A DNA stretch of 64,000 nt from the NCBI GenBank assembly GCA_963976435.1, contig CAXBKQ010000003.1:130679-194678 (forward strand), read 5' to 3'. Of this stretch, positions 34,083-43,702 are shown piece after piece. Origin of the DNA: CAKZNE01 sp963976435 (GTDB lineage: Bacteria > Bacteroidota > Bacteroidia > Flavobacteriales > Schleiferiaceae). The position numbers were made by a program, and so were the translations under genes. The notes beneath the pieces are model-generated. The model did not search any database, was not told where the DNA came from, and saw only the letters and a program-made list of their open reading frames with translations. Numbering within the stretch: the first letter of the stretch is position 1; each line of letters opens with the position of its first letter.

Positions 34083-35852
34083 TTATTCCGTTTTCATTTC
34101 AATATCCTCAGCTCCATGGGTTAATTTTTTCAACCTTTTTAGGAAGGCTAAAAGTAAAATACCAAAGGCAACGGTAAAGAGAGTTAAGTAAAGGAAGGTT
34201 TTATATTCCTGTTTATTTTGCTGCTCCTCTACAACGAAAGAAACCCCATAATTTTTACCATCTCCCTTATTTTCTACCACTTGGGCTGCATCCTTATCTT
34301 TTTCAAAAAACAAACGCGCATGATGTGGATTTTCTTGGCTAATGCTTTTTTCTTCTAAATAGGATTTTAAATTTTCCCTTCCTTCCTCGCTAAGGTCGAA
34401 ATAAGAGTTTAATTCCTCCTTAGATTCATATTCTTGAAATTGTACTTCACCATTGGCAAGGAATACATCTGCTTTAATGGGAAAGTTTTTATCTTCATTT
34501 ATAGGATAATCAAAAACTTTATGGATTCCATCCTTGGTTTTAACCTCGATACTATCCTTAGAAGTGAAATTGTAAATCATCTCCTTACTGGCAGTCATTT
34601 CCCCTGAATAGGGTTCTAATTGCGATGCTTCTCCAATACTTCCCGCAAGTTTATTTCCAAATCCTGTAGCGGCGAAATATACTCCCATCATTATAGATGC
34701 ATATTTTACCGGAGCCAATTTGGTAATAAAGGATAAGGATACTGGTGATAGACAAAGCTCTCCAATGGTATGGAATAAATAGGCCATAAAAATCCAGAAC
34801 ATAGCCGCTTTTCCAAAGGTTTCAGAAGAAGCTTCTTTGGAAGCGAACATCATAAACACAAAACCGAATCCCATAATTATGGTACCAACAGCCATTTTTG
34901 CCAAGGAAGAAGATTCTCTTCCCTTCTTTTTCCACCAAATCCAATAAGCTCCTACAGCTGTACCAAAAATGATAATATAACCAGCATTTAAAGATTGGAA
35001 AACAGCAGCTGGAATTTCTTCCAACCAAGAAAGTCCAAGAACACGATCTACTTTTAAATCAGTATAAAGGTTTAATAAACCACCAGCTTGTTCAAAAGCT
35101 CCCCAGAATACTACAACAATAAGGAAGGAAATCAATAGTACAATTACTCTATCCTTTTCGATTTTTGTCAATGGCTTTTTAGCCAACTCTGGATCTACAC
35201 CAGAGGATTTATCTCCAATAAAATTTCCAACATGGCTTAGATGCTTTTGGCCTGCGATATAAACTATCTGCCCTAATAACATACCTATACCGGCAAGTCC
35301 AAATCCATAGTGCCATCCATAAAGGTAGGCTACTAATCCAACTGAAATACCAGATAAAAATGCTCCGATATTGATTCCGATATAAAAAATGGTAAAACCA
35401 GCATCTCTGCGAATATCTCCTGGCTGGTATAATCCTCCAACCATGGTAGAAATATTTGGTTTTAATCCACCTACTCCAAGAATAATTAAAATAAGACCAG
35501 TAAAAAATGCCCAATCTTGTGGGATGGCCAGAATACCATGACCTAAACATAGAAGAATACCACCCAGCATAACGGTCTTTTTCTGACCCAATATTTTATC
35601 AGCAATAATACCACCAGGGATAGAGGCCACATATACCAACATGGTATACCAACCATAGAGCCATAAAGCATCTTTATTAGACCATCCTAATCCGGGGTCA
35701 ACTGCTGTTGCTGAAGTAGCAACGTATAAGGCAAGTATTCCGCGCATTCCATAATAGGAAAAGCGCTCCCACATTTCTGTAAAGAATAAAACAAATAGGC
35801 CTACAGGGTGGCCAAGAAATTCCTTTTGTTTTATTTGAGCAACATCTGACAT
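34083..35852 (-). CDS. dtpT: POT-family proton-coupled oligopeptide transporter with large periplasmic insertion
   Basis: A 589-residue major-facilitator protein. The PTR2 signature FTEMWERFSYYGMRGILALY is in TM1, and GLGGLKPN-like (GVGGLKPNISTMVG) follows TM4. I count 12 hydrophobic segments. Between TM11 (~385-410) and TM12 (~562-582) there is a soluble, charged stretch of about 140 residues (residues ~415-557) that is absent in compact bacterial POTs. It takes up di- and tripeptides with protons. The gene is 55 nt downstream of a DPP-IV-like peptidase on the same strand, which fits peptide salvage: peptidase cuts dipeptides, POT imports them. Symbol assigned by analogy. Confidence 0.9.
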   Translation of the reverse strand: MSDVAQIKQKEFLGHPVGLFVLFFTEMWERFSYYGMRGILALYVATSATAVDPGLGWSNKDALWLYGWYTMLVYVASIPGGIIADKILGQKKTVMLGGILLCLGHGILAIPQDWAFFTGLILIILGVGGLKPNISTMVGGLYQPGDIRRDAGFTIFYIGINIGAFLSGISVGLVAYLYGWHYGFGLAGIGMLLGQIVYIAGQKHLSHVGNFIGDKSSGVDPELAKKPLTKIEKDRVIVLLISFLIVVVFWGAFEQAGGLLNLYTDLKVDRVLGLSWLEEIPAAVFQSLNAGYIIIFGTAVGAYWIWWKKKGRESSSLAKMAVGTIIMGFGFVFMMFASKEASSETFGKAAMFWIFMAYLFHTIGELCLSPVSLSFITKLAPVKYASIMMGVYFAATGFGNKLAGSIGEASQLEPYSGEMTASKEMIYNFTSKDSIEVKTKDGIHKVFDYPINEDKNFPIKADVFLANGEVQFQEYESKEELNSYFDLSEEGRENLKSYLEEKSISQENPHHARLFFEKDKDAAQVVENKGDGKNYGVSFVVEEQQNKQEYKTFLYLTLFTVAFGILLLAFLKRLKKLTHGAEDIEMKTE

Positions 35853-35907
35853 ATTTAGTTTGAGTTATAAATTGTAATGTATGAATTCGAAAAGTATGAA
35901 ATCCTTC

Positions 35908-38094
35908 TTAAAGATTTTCGAGAATGAAATTGGTCATTTTAGTATAAAGGTGAAAACGAGTGTTTCCTCCAAAGATGCCATGATTTTTATCCGGATAGAT
36001 AAAAAGATCAAATTGTTTATCTGCTGCAACAAGGGCAGTAATCATTCTCATGGTATTCTGTACATGAACATTATCATCGGCACTACCGTGGACAAGCAAA
36101 TATTCTCCATTTAATTTCGATACATGGTTTACTGGGGAGTTGTTGTCATAACCACCAGCATTCTCCTGTGGGGTTTGCATATATCTCTCGGTATAAATCG
36201 TGTCGTAGAATCTCCAATTTGTAACTGGGGCAACGGCAATTGCCATTTTAAATACATCTGCCCCTTTGGTAATACAAAGGCTACTCATATAACCACCATA
36301 ACTCCATCCCCAAATACCAATTCTATCCTTATTGATATAATCCAAACTTCCCAAATATTTTGCTGCAGAAATTTGGTCCATCGTCTCATACTTTCCTAGC
36401 TCTTTATAGGTTGTGGTTCTGAAATCTCTGCCTCTAGCTCCAGTTCCTCTATTGTCTACAGAAACAATAATATACCCCTCATTTGCCAAAGATTCATAAT
36501 AAAAGTGGTTGAAACCATCATATTGATTTTTAACCGTTTGGGATCCTGGGCCACCATATACAAACATAAGTAGTGGGTATTCCTTGTTTTCATCAAAATC
36601 ATGAGGCTTCATCATCCAGCCATTCAGCTCTACATCATCCTCCGTTTTAAAACTGAAAAACTCTTTGCTGGCCAAGGCGTAGCTATTAATTCTTTCTTGA
36701 AGCTTTTCATTGCTAATAATTTTCCTCAATTCTTCACCTTCGCTGCTGTGAAGAGTTTGACGAGTAGGAGTGTCCTTAGAGGAAAAGGTATTGATATAAA
36801 ACTTCATTCCATTGCTAAACTCAGCACCATTCCAGCCTTTTTCCTGGCTTAATTTGGTCTTTTTTCTTCCATTTAATTTAATGCTGTAAACATTTCTTTC
36901 CAATGGAGACTCTTCAGCAGATTGGTAGAATAGGGTAGCACTACTTTCATCTATGCCATAAAATTCAGTTACAGGCCACTTTCCTTTGGTAATTTGTTTT
37001 TTGATTTCACCCTTGCTAGTGATGTGATATAAATGGTTGTAACCATCCATTTCACTACTCCAAATAAAGGAACCGTCTTTTAAAAACCTTAGATCATCAT
37101 TAATCTCAATATAGCAGGGAGCAGTTTCTTTGTAAAGCAGGCTTGCCGCTTCAGACCCAGCTTCTAATTTCCAAAGATTCAATTCATTCTGATGCCTATT
37201 CATAGAATAGATAATAAGCTCCGCATCCGCTTGGGTCCATTTTATCCTAGGAATATATTCATAAGCCTGATCTAATTTTACCTTTTTATCCTCTTGGTTT
37301 AAAACATTAAAAGTGTGGATGCTAACTACAGAATTTGCTTCTCCTGCTTTTGGGTATTTAAACTCATCTTCGCTAGGGTATAATTTAGAACCAAAAATAT
37401 CCATTGTAAAAAGAGGTACTTCCCTTTCATCGGTTTGATAATAGGCTATATAATCACCATTAGGAGACCATTGGAAGCCTTGGTGAAAACTAAACTCTTC
37501 CTCGTAAACCCAGTCAACAGCACCCGCAATAAAGGCATCATCCTGCCCTTTTCCAAAGCTTATTAGCTCACTATCTTCCTTATCAAAATCTTGAATGTAA
37601 ATTCTGTTTTCAAAAACAAAAGCCACTTGATTCCGGGTGGGAGAGAAAGTGGCTAGTTCTTGTTTACCATTTGCTTTAAGAGCAGATATTTTTCCGTTTT
37701 TTATGTCATATACAAAATAATTGCTCTTAGAGGAATGCCTATAAATAGATTCGGTTTGAGTGGCCAAAAGCACCTTGTCCTCATTCGGGCTAAACTCATA
37801 GGCGTCGAAATTTATTTGTTGGCCTGTTTTTTCTTTAATTTCTCTGGCGCTGATTATAGTTCCAACTGATTCACCTGATGCATAGCTATACTTTTCAATG
37901 GCTAGCCCATTCTTATTTGTAATTGCGGAATAGTGCAGACCATCCTTCATAGAATTTAATCCAGAAATACTCTGGGCATTAAAGGCATAACGCTTCCATA
38001 CGTCCTTTAATTCAACCTTTTTCTCTTGACTAAAAGAAGTTTGACTGGCAATAATGAGAATAGCTAAAGCGAATATTTTTTTCATTGTTTTCAT
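35908..38094 (-). CDS. S9 family dipeptidyl peptidase IV-like protease
   Basis: A 728-residue exported serine protease. A signal peptide (about residues 1-22) is followed by a DPP-IV beta-propeller domain (EEEFSFHQGFQWSPNGDYIAYYQTDE carrying the EE pair typical of DPP-IV) and a C-terminal alpha/beta hydrolase. The nucleophile is in GIWGWSYGGYMSS, with the Asp in HGSADDNVH and the His in YPDKNHGI. DPP-IV enzymes release X-Pro or X-Ala dipeptides from peptide N-termini in the periplasm. Located upstream of the peptide transporter gene, same strand. Confidence 0.95.
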   Translation of the reverse strand: MKTMKKIFALAILIIASQTSFSQEKKVELKDVWKRYAFNAQSISGLNSMKDGLHYSAITNKNGLAIEKYSYASGESVGTIISAREIKEKTGQQINFDAYEFSPNEDKVLLATQTESIYRHSSKSNYFVYDIKNGKISALKANGKQELATFSPTRNQVAFVFENRIYIQDFDKEDSELISFGKGQDDAFIAGAVDWVYEEEFSFHQGFQWSPNGDYIAYYQTDEREVPLFTMDIFGSKLYPSEDEFKYPKAGEANSVVSIHTFNVLNQEDKKVKLDQAYEYIPRIKWTQADAELIIYSMNRHQNELNLWKLEAGSEAASLLYKETAPCYIEINDDLRFLKDGSFIWSSEMDGYNHLYHITSKGEIKKQITKGKWPVTEFYGIDESSATLFYQSAEESPLERNVYSIKLNGRKKTKLSQEKGWNGAEFSNGMKFYINTFSSKDTPTRQTLHSSEGEELRKIISNEKLQERINSYALASKEFFSFKTEDDVELNGWMMKPHDFDENKEYPLLMFVYGGPGSQTVKNQYDGFNHFYYESLANEGYIIVSVDNRGTGARGRDFRTTTYKELGKYETMDQISAAKYLGSLDYINKDRIGIWGWSYGGYMSSLCITKGADVFKMAIAVAPVTNWRFYDTIYTERYMQTPQENAGGYDNNSPVNHVSKLNGEYLLVHGSADDNVHVQNTMRMITALVAADKQFDLFIYPDKNHGIFGGNTRFHLYTKMTNFILENL

Positions 38095-38235
38095 CTATTT
38101 TATTGAAGGCGGACTAAAATAGAAATTTAAAAAATACCTAGGGCATTCTGGGCTTATTAATGGTTGTAAATTCTGCCTTTTAAACTCAAACTCGCCAAAT
38201 TCTTTGTTATTTTGTAAGAGCAGTATTACAATTCT

Positions 38236-39639
38236 ATGAATTTCAATAAACTTAGTCAACAGCATCGCGAGGCTTTAAAAGCCATAGTAGGGGCAGACCA
38301 TTATTTTGAAGATGATGAATCTCTACAAAAATATTCACATGATGAAACTGAGGATTTATCCTACCCTCCAGAATTAGTTTTGAAACCTGCTTCCACTCAA
38401 GAAATAAGCCTCATCCTGGTTTATTGCAATAATAATTTGATCCCAGTTACTACCAGTGGAGCGAGAACTGGTCTTTCAGGTGGTGCATTACCAGTTTTTG
38501 GAGGAGTGAATTTATCTACCGAGAGATTAAATAAAATCATTGAAATCGACGAAAGGAATCTTCAAGCCACCGTGGAGGTTGGGGTTATCAACCAGGTTTT
38601 TCATAATGCTTGTAAGGAAAAGGGATTGTTTTATCCTCCGGATCCAAGCAGCTGGGGTTCCTGTTTTATTGGTGGAAACTTAGCTTTAAATGCCGGTGGT
38701 CCAAAAGCGGTGAAATATGGTGTTACAAATGCCTATGTTTTAAATTTAGAAGTGGTTTTGGCCAATGGTGAAATAATTTGGACTGGGGCAAATGTTTTAA
38801 AAAATTCTACTGGCTATAATCTAAGTCAGTTGATGGTGGGTAGCGAAGGTACATTGGGTATAATAACTAAGGCAGTTTTTAGATTATTACCATTTCCCAA
38901 ACACAATTTATTAATGCTCGTTCCTTTTGCATCTTCTGAAAAAGCTTGTGAAGCAGTATCGGCAATTTTTCGTGAGGGTATTACTCCAAGTGGAATGGAA
39001 TTTATGGAAAGAGACGCCATTGACTGGACACTGAAGTTTGTTGATGATGTTCAAATTCCAATAGAAGATGAAGTAAATGCACATTTATTAATTGAAGTAG
39101 ACGGAAATGAGGAAGAAATATTGATGAAGGAATGCGAAAAAATTGCTGAAGTAGTGCAAAGTTTTGATGCCGGTGAAGTGCTATTTGCGAGTTCACAATC
39201 TGAAAAAGACGCGCTTTGGAAATTGAGAAGAAGGGTAGGGGAGGCTGTAAAATCCAATTCTATTTATAAGGAAGAGGATACTGTAGTGCCAAGGGCGGAA
39301 TTAGCTAAATTATTGAAGGGTGTGAAGGAAATTGGTGGGAAATATGGTTTTAAATCGGTTTGTTATGGACATGCTGGAGATGGGAATTTGCATGTAAATA
39401 TTATAAAAGGTAAATTAAGCGATGAGCAATGGGAAAAAGATCTTCCTCTTGGAATTCGAGAGATTTTTTATCTCGTAAAATCTTTGGGAGGAACCATAAG
39501 TGGTGAGCATGGTATTGGATTAGTGCAGAAGCCCTATCTAGATATAGTATTTAATCCTGCAAATATGGAAATACAAAGGGCTATAAAAGCTGTTTTTGAT
39601 CCAAATAATATTCTAAACCCAGGAAAGGTTTTCAACTAA
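38236..39639 (+). CDS. FAD-linked oxidase (GlcD / D-lactate dehydrogenase-like)
   Basis: A 467-residue VAO-family FAD oxidoreductase. The N-terminal FAD-binding region includes PPELVLKPASTQEISLIL, VTTSGARTGLSGGALPVFGGV and DPSSWGSCFIGGNLALNAGG. The C-terminal substrate domain carries VCYGHAGDGNLHVNI and SGEHGIGLVQKPYL, the metal/substrate His motifs of glycolate, D-lactate and related 2-hydroxyacid dehydrogenases. Fe-S partner subunits are not adjacent. Substrate is uncertain (D-lactate or glycolate are the likely options). It is divergent from the peptidase gene across a 141-nt gap. Confidence 0.9.
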   Translation: MNFNKLSQQHREALKAIVGADHYFEDDESLQKYSHDETEDLSYPPELVLKPASTQEISLILVYCNNNLIPVTTSGARTGLSGGALPVFGGVNLSTERLNKIIEIDERNLQATVEVGVINQVFHNACKEKGLFYPPDPSSWGSCFIGGNLALNAGGPKAVKYGVTNAYVLNLEVVLANGEIIWTGANVLKNSTGYNLSQLMVGSEGTLGIITKAVFRLLPFPKHNLLMLVPFASSEKACEAVSAIFREGITPSGMEFMERDAIDWTLKFVDDVQIPIEDEVNAHLLIEVDGNEEEILMKECEKIAEVVQSFDAGEVLFASSQSEKDALWKLRRRVGEAVKSNSIYKEEDTVVPRAELAKLLKGVKEIGGKYGFKSVCYGHAGDGNLHVNIIKGKLSDEQWEKDLPLGIREIFYLVKSLGGTISGEHGIGLVQKPYLDIVFNPANMEIQRAIKAVFDPNNILNPGKVFN

Positions 39640-39709
39640 TTGTTTATAATTTTCTGTTTTTATACAGCTTAATTGAGCTTTTTTGAACTTAAATTATTTT
39701 TTGATAATT

Positions 39710-39717
39710 TATATTTG
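39710..39717 (+). promoter_or_regulatory. Candidate -7 promoter element of histidine kinase gene (TATATTTG)
   Basis: TATATTTG matches TAnnTTTG perfectly, 41 nt before the histidine kinase ATG. A TTTG lies further upstream (39682) but not at the ideal distance. Confidence 0.55.
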
Positions 39718-39721
39718 AAGA

Positions 39722-39758
39722 ATTATGGGTTAATTATGTCCATAATACTAGTTAGTAT
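39722..39758. repeat. Two inverted repeats in the histidine kinase leader
   Basis: ATTATGG (39722-39728) pairs with CCATAAT (39740-39746), and ATACTA-GT-TAGTAT (39745-39758) is a perfect palindrome ending exactly at the ATG. They overlap by two bases, so only one of the two can form at a time. They could be an autoregulatory operator or mutually exclusive RNA hairpins that gate the start codon. Confidence 0.5.
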
Positions 39759-41756
39759 ATGACCGAATATCAACCATTAAAGGAGGCATCCCTACAATCG
39801 GATTTTCTCGATTTCCTTAATAAGGCTAAGGAGTCTATACTTAGTTTGGATGTTGATTTTAGAATCAATTATTTCAATAAATCCAGTGAAGATTTACTGA
39901 AAAAGTATTTTCCAAATGGGATAAAAAAGGGTCAAAATATTATAGATACTTTAAATAAAGAAAATAGCAGTCTTGCAGATTTTTGGGCTAAAAATTTAAA
40001 TCTGGTGGCCCAGAAAAAGGAAACACATTATTTTGAGGTTAATAATACATCTGATGAAGGGTTTAGGCATTTTAAAGTTCAAATCCACCCCGTAATTCGT
40101 GATGAGGTTCTTCATGGGTTTATTTGCAGGGTAGAAAATGATTCTGAGTTTTATTTGAAATTAAGGTTGGAAAAGTTGTTAAACGATTTTAAAAGCAAAC
40201 TTTTTACCACCACATCCGAAGACCAATTATTATGGTCTATTTGTGAGGATATTTTGTCGAATCTGTATTTGGAAGATGCGATAATTTTTATGAAATCTGG
40301 AAATTTACTGGTATCTAAATCAGTTTTTGGATCAAAGCTGAAGGGCCACAGGACTATTGATTCTGAATTATCCATAGAAATTGGTAAGGGGATCGTTGGC
40401 AGTGTGGCACTCTCTAAAGAACCTGAGTTGATAAACGACACCAGTATAGATTCAAGATATTTTAAAGATCATTTCGAGGCTGGTTCGGAAATCGCTTTAC
40501 CTATAGTATCCCTAGAAAATGAACTTATTGGAGTAATAAATTGTGAATCCAGTTCTAGAAATTTCTTTAGGGGAATTCATTTAGAAATATTGTCTAATGT
40601 AGCCGAAATTACCGCTCAGAAAATTGATCAACTGAGAAAGGTTGAACAACTAAGGGTAAGCCGAGAATACAATAAAGCTGTATTAAACTCAACCCCAACA
40701 AGTTATTTGCTTTTAGGAAGGGACAAGTCCATTTTGTCCTTAAATAAATTGGCCCGAAAAGTATTACCTATTTATTCTGGCTCAAAAGTGGCGGTAGGGA
40801 GCTCTTATACCTCGGTTATTCCAGAAAAATACCAGGATGAATTCTGTGTTCATTTTGAGGCTTGCCTAAATGGTGAGGTTATTAGCTTAGAGAGAAAAAT
40901 AAATGACCCTGATGAAGAAGAATGCTGGATAAAATTTATTTTTTCTCCAGCAGTGAATAGTGATGATGAAATATTTGGTGTAACCCTAAATATTAAAAAT
41001 ATTAGTAGTGAAAAATTAGCTCAACGCCTGATGCAGGAAAAGAATGAATCCTTAGAGATGGCCAATAAGGAGCTAGACAAAGTAATTTATAGTGTCTCCC
41101 ATGATCTTAGAGCTCCAGTATCCAATGTAATTGGATTAAGCACCTTGATTGATGTAGAGACGGAATTGAAGGAAATTAAGGAATACAATGCTCTGATCCA
41201 AAGCTCTATGAGAAGGATGGATAATTTTATCAAAAATGTATTGGCCTATTCCAGAAATTCAAAAGTGGAACCCCATTATGAATTAGAAGATTTGGAAGAT
41301 ATGCTGGATGGGATAATTCAAGATCATAGCTATATGAAAGGGATAGGGGATATTCAATTTGAGCTGGATCTAAAATGTAAAGAGCTAATTACCGATCATC
41401 AAAGATTAAGTGTTATCCTAAGTAATTTAATTTCTAATGCGGTAAAATATCACGATCCTAAAAAGGAAAAACAATGGGTGAAATTGCGCAGCCACTCTGA
41501 TGATATGAATATTAATATTGAGGTAGAAGACAATGGTTTGGGAATAGAAGAAGAAAATCTCTCCAAACTTTTTAATATGTACTATATGGTAAATTCCATG
41601 GAAAGGAGCTCTGGGATTGGTCTTTATATTCTTAAAGATAGCCTCAAATTATTGCATGGTAATATTGAAGCTAGATCTAAGGTTGGAGAAGGATCTTGTT
41701 TTAGTATTTCCCTACCCAAAATTTCTAAAGAGGATTTAGAAAAGAGGGAGGATTAA
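39759..41756 (+). CDS. Soluble sensor histidine kinase (PAS-GAF-PAS-HisKA-HATPase)
   Basis: A 665-residue kinase without a transmembrane segment. Domain order by pattern: an N-terminal PAS-like region (~15-115), a GAF region (~130-290; the GKGIVGSVALSKEPELINDTSIDSRY motif is typical), a second PAS (~300-420), HisKA with VSHDLRAPVSNVIGLSTL (phospho-accepting His at ~447), and HATPase_c with ISNAVKYHD (N box), EDNGLGIEEE (G1), SSGIGLYILK (G2). It senses a cytoplasmic signal and transfers phosphate to an unlinked response regulator; no regulator gene is adjacent. The 3' end overlaps the convergent aminotransferase stop by 4 nt. Confidence 0.92.
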   Translation: MTEYQPLKEASLQSDFLDFLNKAKESILSLDVDFRINYFNKSSEDLLKKYFPNGIKKGQNIIDTLNKENSSLADFWAKNLNLVAQKKETHYFEVNNTSDEGFRHFKVQIHPVIRDEVLHGFICRVENDSEFYLKLRLEKLLNDFKSKLFTTTSEDQLLWSICEDILSNLYLEDAIIFMKSGNLLVSKSVFGSKLKGHRTIDSELSIEIGKGIVGSVALSKEPELINDTSIDSRYFKDHFEAGSEIALPIVSLENELIGVINCESSSRNFFRGIHLEILSNVAEITAQKIDQLRKVEQLRVSREYNKAVLNSTPTSYLLLGRDKSILSLNKLARKVLPIYSGSKVAVGSSYTSVIPEKYQDEFCVHFEACLNGEVISLERKINDPDEEECWIKFIFSPAVNSDDEIFGVTLNIKNISSEKLAQRLMQEKNESLEMANKELDKVIYSVSHDLRAPVSNVIGLSTLIDVETELKEIKEYNALIQSSMRRMDNFIKNVLAYSRNSKVEPHYELEDLEDMLDGIIQDHSYMKGIGDIQFELDLKCKELITDHQRLSVILSNLISNAVKYHDPKKEKQWVKLRSHSDDMNINIEVEDNGLGIEEENLSKLFNMYYMVNSMERSSGIGLYILKDSLKLLHGNIEARSKVGEGSCFSISLPKISKEDLEKRED

Positions 41757-42952
41757 TCATACACCTCTGCAATAGCTTGCAAAATTATCTCACAAGATTC
41801 ACGAATTTCTTTTTCTTCAATAATTAGAGGCGGACTAATACGCAGGGCACTATCACAAAATAAAAACCAATCGATGATCAATCCTTTTTCTAGACAAATT
41901 TGAATAACTTTTTCAATATTTTCAAAATTGTCTAATTGCACAGCAAGCATTAAGCCCATACCGCGAACTTCTTTTATTGCTGGGTGTTTCAATAATTCCT
42001 TAAACAATAAATGCTTTTGTTTTACAGAGGTAATTAGATCTTCCTGAAGGATTAATTTTAGGGTGGCTAATGATGCCGCACAGGAAACAGGATGACCGCC
42101 AAATGTGGTAATATGCCCTAAGATGGGATTGTTTTTAAAACTATCCATAATCTTTTTGGATGATACAAAGGCCCCAATAGGCATTCCTCCTCCCATTCCC
42201 TTGGCGATGGTAATAATATCTGGAATTACCCCCAATTGCTGAAATGCAAACAGACTTCCTGTTCGGCCAAAACCACATTGTACTTCATCAAAAATTAATA
42301 GCGCTCCCTCCTCCTTACATTTTTGGCTTAATGCTTTTAAATATCCAGATTGGGGAGGAATATATCCCGCTTCTCCTTGAACGGGCTCAACAATAACTGC
42401 GGCCGTGTTTTTATTTATTTTTTCTAAGTCTTTTTCATCATTAAACTCCAGGTATCCTACACCGGGGCTTAAGGGCCTAAATGCATTTTTAAATTCCTCA
42501 CTTCCAATTACCGATAGTGCCCCAGAAGTGGAGCCATGGTAGGCCTTATTCATAGCCAGTATTTCTGGTCTTCCTGTAAACCTCTTGGCAAGTTTTAAGG
42601 CTCCCTCTGTTGCTTCACTTCCCGAATTAACAAAATAAACGGAGTCTAATCCTTCACCTAATTCTTGGCTAAGAAGATGTGCAAGTTGAACTTGGGGTGA
42701 TTGAATATACTCCCCATAAACCATCAAATGCAAATATTTATCTACCTGCTCTTTGATAGCCTCAACAACCTTTGGATGCCTATGACCAACATTACTTACC
42801 GAAATTCCTGATATAAGGTCCAAATATTTTTTTCCCTCTGGGGTATAAAGATATAGCCCCTCCGCTCTGTCAATTTCTATACTGAGTGGAAAATCAGTTG
42901 TTTGAGCGAGGTGTTGTAAAAAAAGTTGTTTTTGTGATAAATGCATGTTCAA
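41753..42952 (-). CDS. Class III aminotransferase (acetylornithine/ornithine type)
   Basis: A 399-residue PLP-dependent aminotransferase. The signature is LLIFDEVQCGFGRTGSLFAFQQLGVIPDIITIAKGMGGGMPIGAF, where Lys of AKGMGGG forms the Schiff base; FVNSGSEATEGALKLAKR and HITTFGGHPVSCAASLATL follow the family. Candidates are acetylornithine, ornithine, 4-aminobutyrate or lysine epsilon-aminotransferases, and the sequence alone does not settle the substrate. It is next to a VTT membrane protein gene, 12 nt upstream on the same strand, with no arginine pathway genes nearby. Confidence 0.88.
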   Translation of the reverse strand: MNMHLSQKQLFLQHLAQTTDFPLSIEIDRAEGLYLYTPEGKKYLDLISGISVSNVGHRHPKVVEAIKEQVDKYLHLMVYGEYIQSPQVQLAHLLSQELGEGLDSVYFVNSGSEATEGALKLAKRFTGRPEILAMNKAYHGSTSGALSVIGSEEFKNAFRPLSPGVGYLEFNDEKDLEKINKNTAAVIVEPVQGEAGYIPPQSGYLKALSQKCKEEGALLIFDEVQCGFGRTGSLFAFQQLGVIPDIITIAKGMGGGMPIGAFVSSKKIMDSFKNNPILGHITTFGGHPVSCAASLATLKLILQEDLITSVKQKHLLFKELLKHPAIKEVRGMGLMLAVQLDNFENIEKVIQICLEKGLIIDWFLFCDSALRISPPLIIEEKEIRESCEIILQAIAEVYD

Positions 42953-42964
42953 AGATATTATTCT

Positions 42965-43630
42965 TTAAAACACTGCGAAAAATGCAAAGGCGTATAAAAA
43001 GAATCTTAAAATCCTACTCAAAGCAAGTAGGAGAAATGTCTTAAATGGATATCTAACCACACCCGAAACCACACTCACCCATGAAAAGGGAAGAGGTGCT
43101 AAGGCAGAGACAATTATTAGAAGACCACTAAATTTCTTGAAGGTTTTGAATTGTTTTTCAAATTTCACATCTACCCATTTATGAACTATTGGAACCCTGT
43201 AGAGTTGGGTGCCAATTAAATATGCAACAACCCCTCCCAAATAGGAAGCTAAAGAAAGATAGAACACCAATAAATAAGGAGAAGGCATATGTCCGGCCCA
43301 AATAATAAACATATCCGGAGGAGCAAGGCCAATAAAACTTTCACTGGCAAATAATATGGCGATAATAATCCAAGTAGGAAAAGTGGAGGTGATATAATTA
43401 GTTACTTCCTTTAGGTCAATAATATAGTTGGTGGTAAACCAAACAGCCAGGGTGAACAACACAATAATGGCAATAACCCTAAGCATATTCTTACCTATAA
43501 AACCATAACGTCCAGTTTTTTTATAATGGTAATGGTAGATGGCGGATTTTTTAGCTATTGTCCTTTCGGACTTTAACCTTTTCTTGCCATTTGATGAAGT
43601 GGCTTTATTGGAATTGGAGATATTAGACAA
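42965..43630 (-). CDS. VTT-domain (DedA/TVP38-like) membrane protein
   Basis: A 221-residue inner-membrane protein. The first ~45 residues are basic and hydrophilic; then about five hydrophobic segments follow with the VTT pattern (FIGLAPPDMFIIWAGHMPSPYLLVFYLSLASYLGGVVAYLIGTQLYR and FSGLLIIVSALAPLPFSWVSVVSGVVRYPFKTFLLLALSRILRF). The DedA/VTT superfamily contains lipid scramblases for undecaprenyl phosphate and phosphatidylethanolamine. The locus position next to polysaccharide genes (which need undecaprenyl phosphate recycling) is suggestive only. Confidence 0.85.
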   Translation of the reverse strand: MSNISNSNKATSSNGKKRLKSERTIAKKSAIYHYHYKKTGRYGFIGKNMLRVIAIIVLFTLAVWFTTNYIIDLKEVTNYITSTFPTWIIIAILFASESFIGLAPPDMFIIWAGHMPSPYLLVFYLSLASYLGGVVAYLIGTQLYRVPIVHKWVDVKFEKQFKTFKKFSGLLIIVSALAPLPFSWVSVVSGVVRYPFKTFLLLALSRILRFFLYAFAFFAVF

Positions 43631-43702
43631 GGATAGGATTTCTTTAAAAGATTGCTAAAATAAAATTATGATCCCGTATTTTTAGCCCAAAGCAAAAATA
43701 AT

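Noticed and set aside
35209..35550. 113-codon open frame inside the POT transporter gene, same strand, another frame
   Set aside because: Trp/Tyr/Arg-rich composition typical of a frame-shifted reading of membrane helices; the transporter frame is clearly real.
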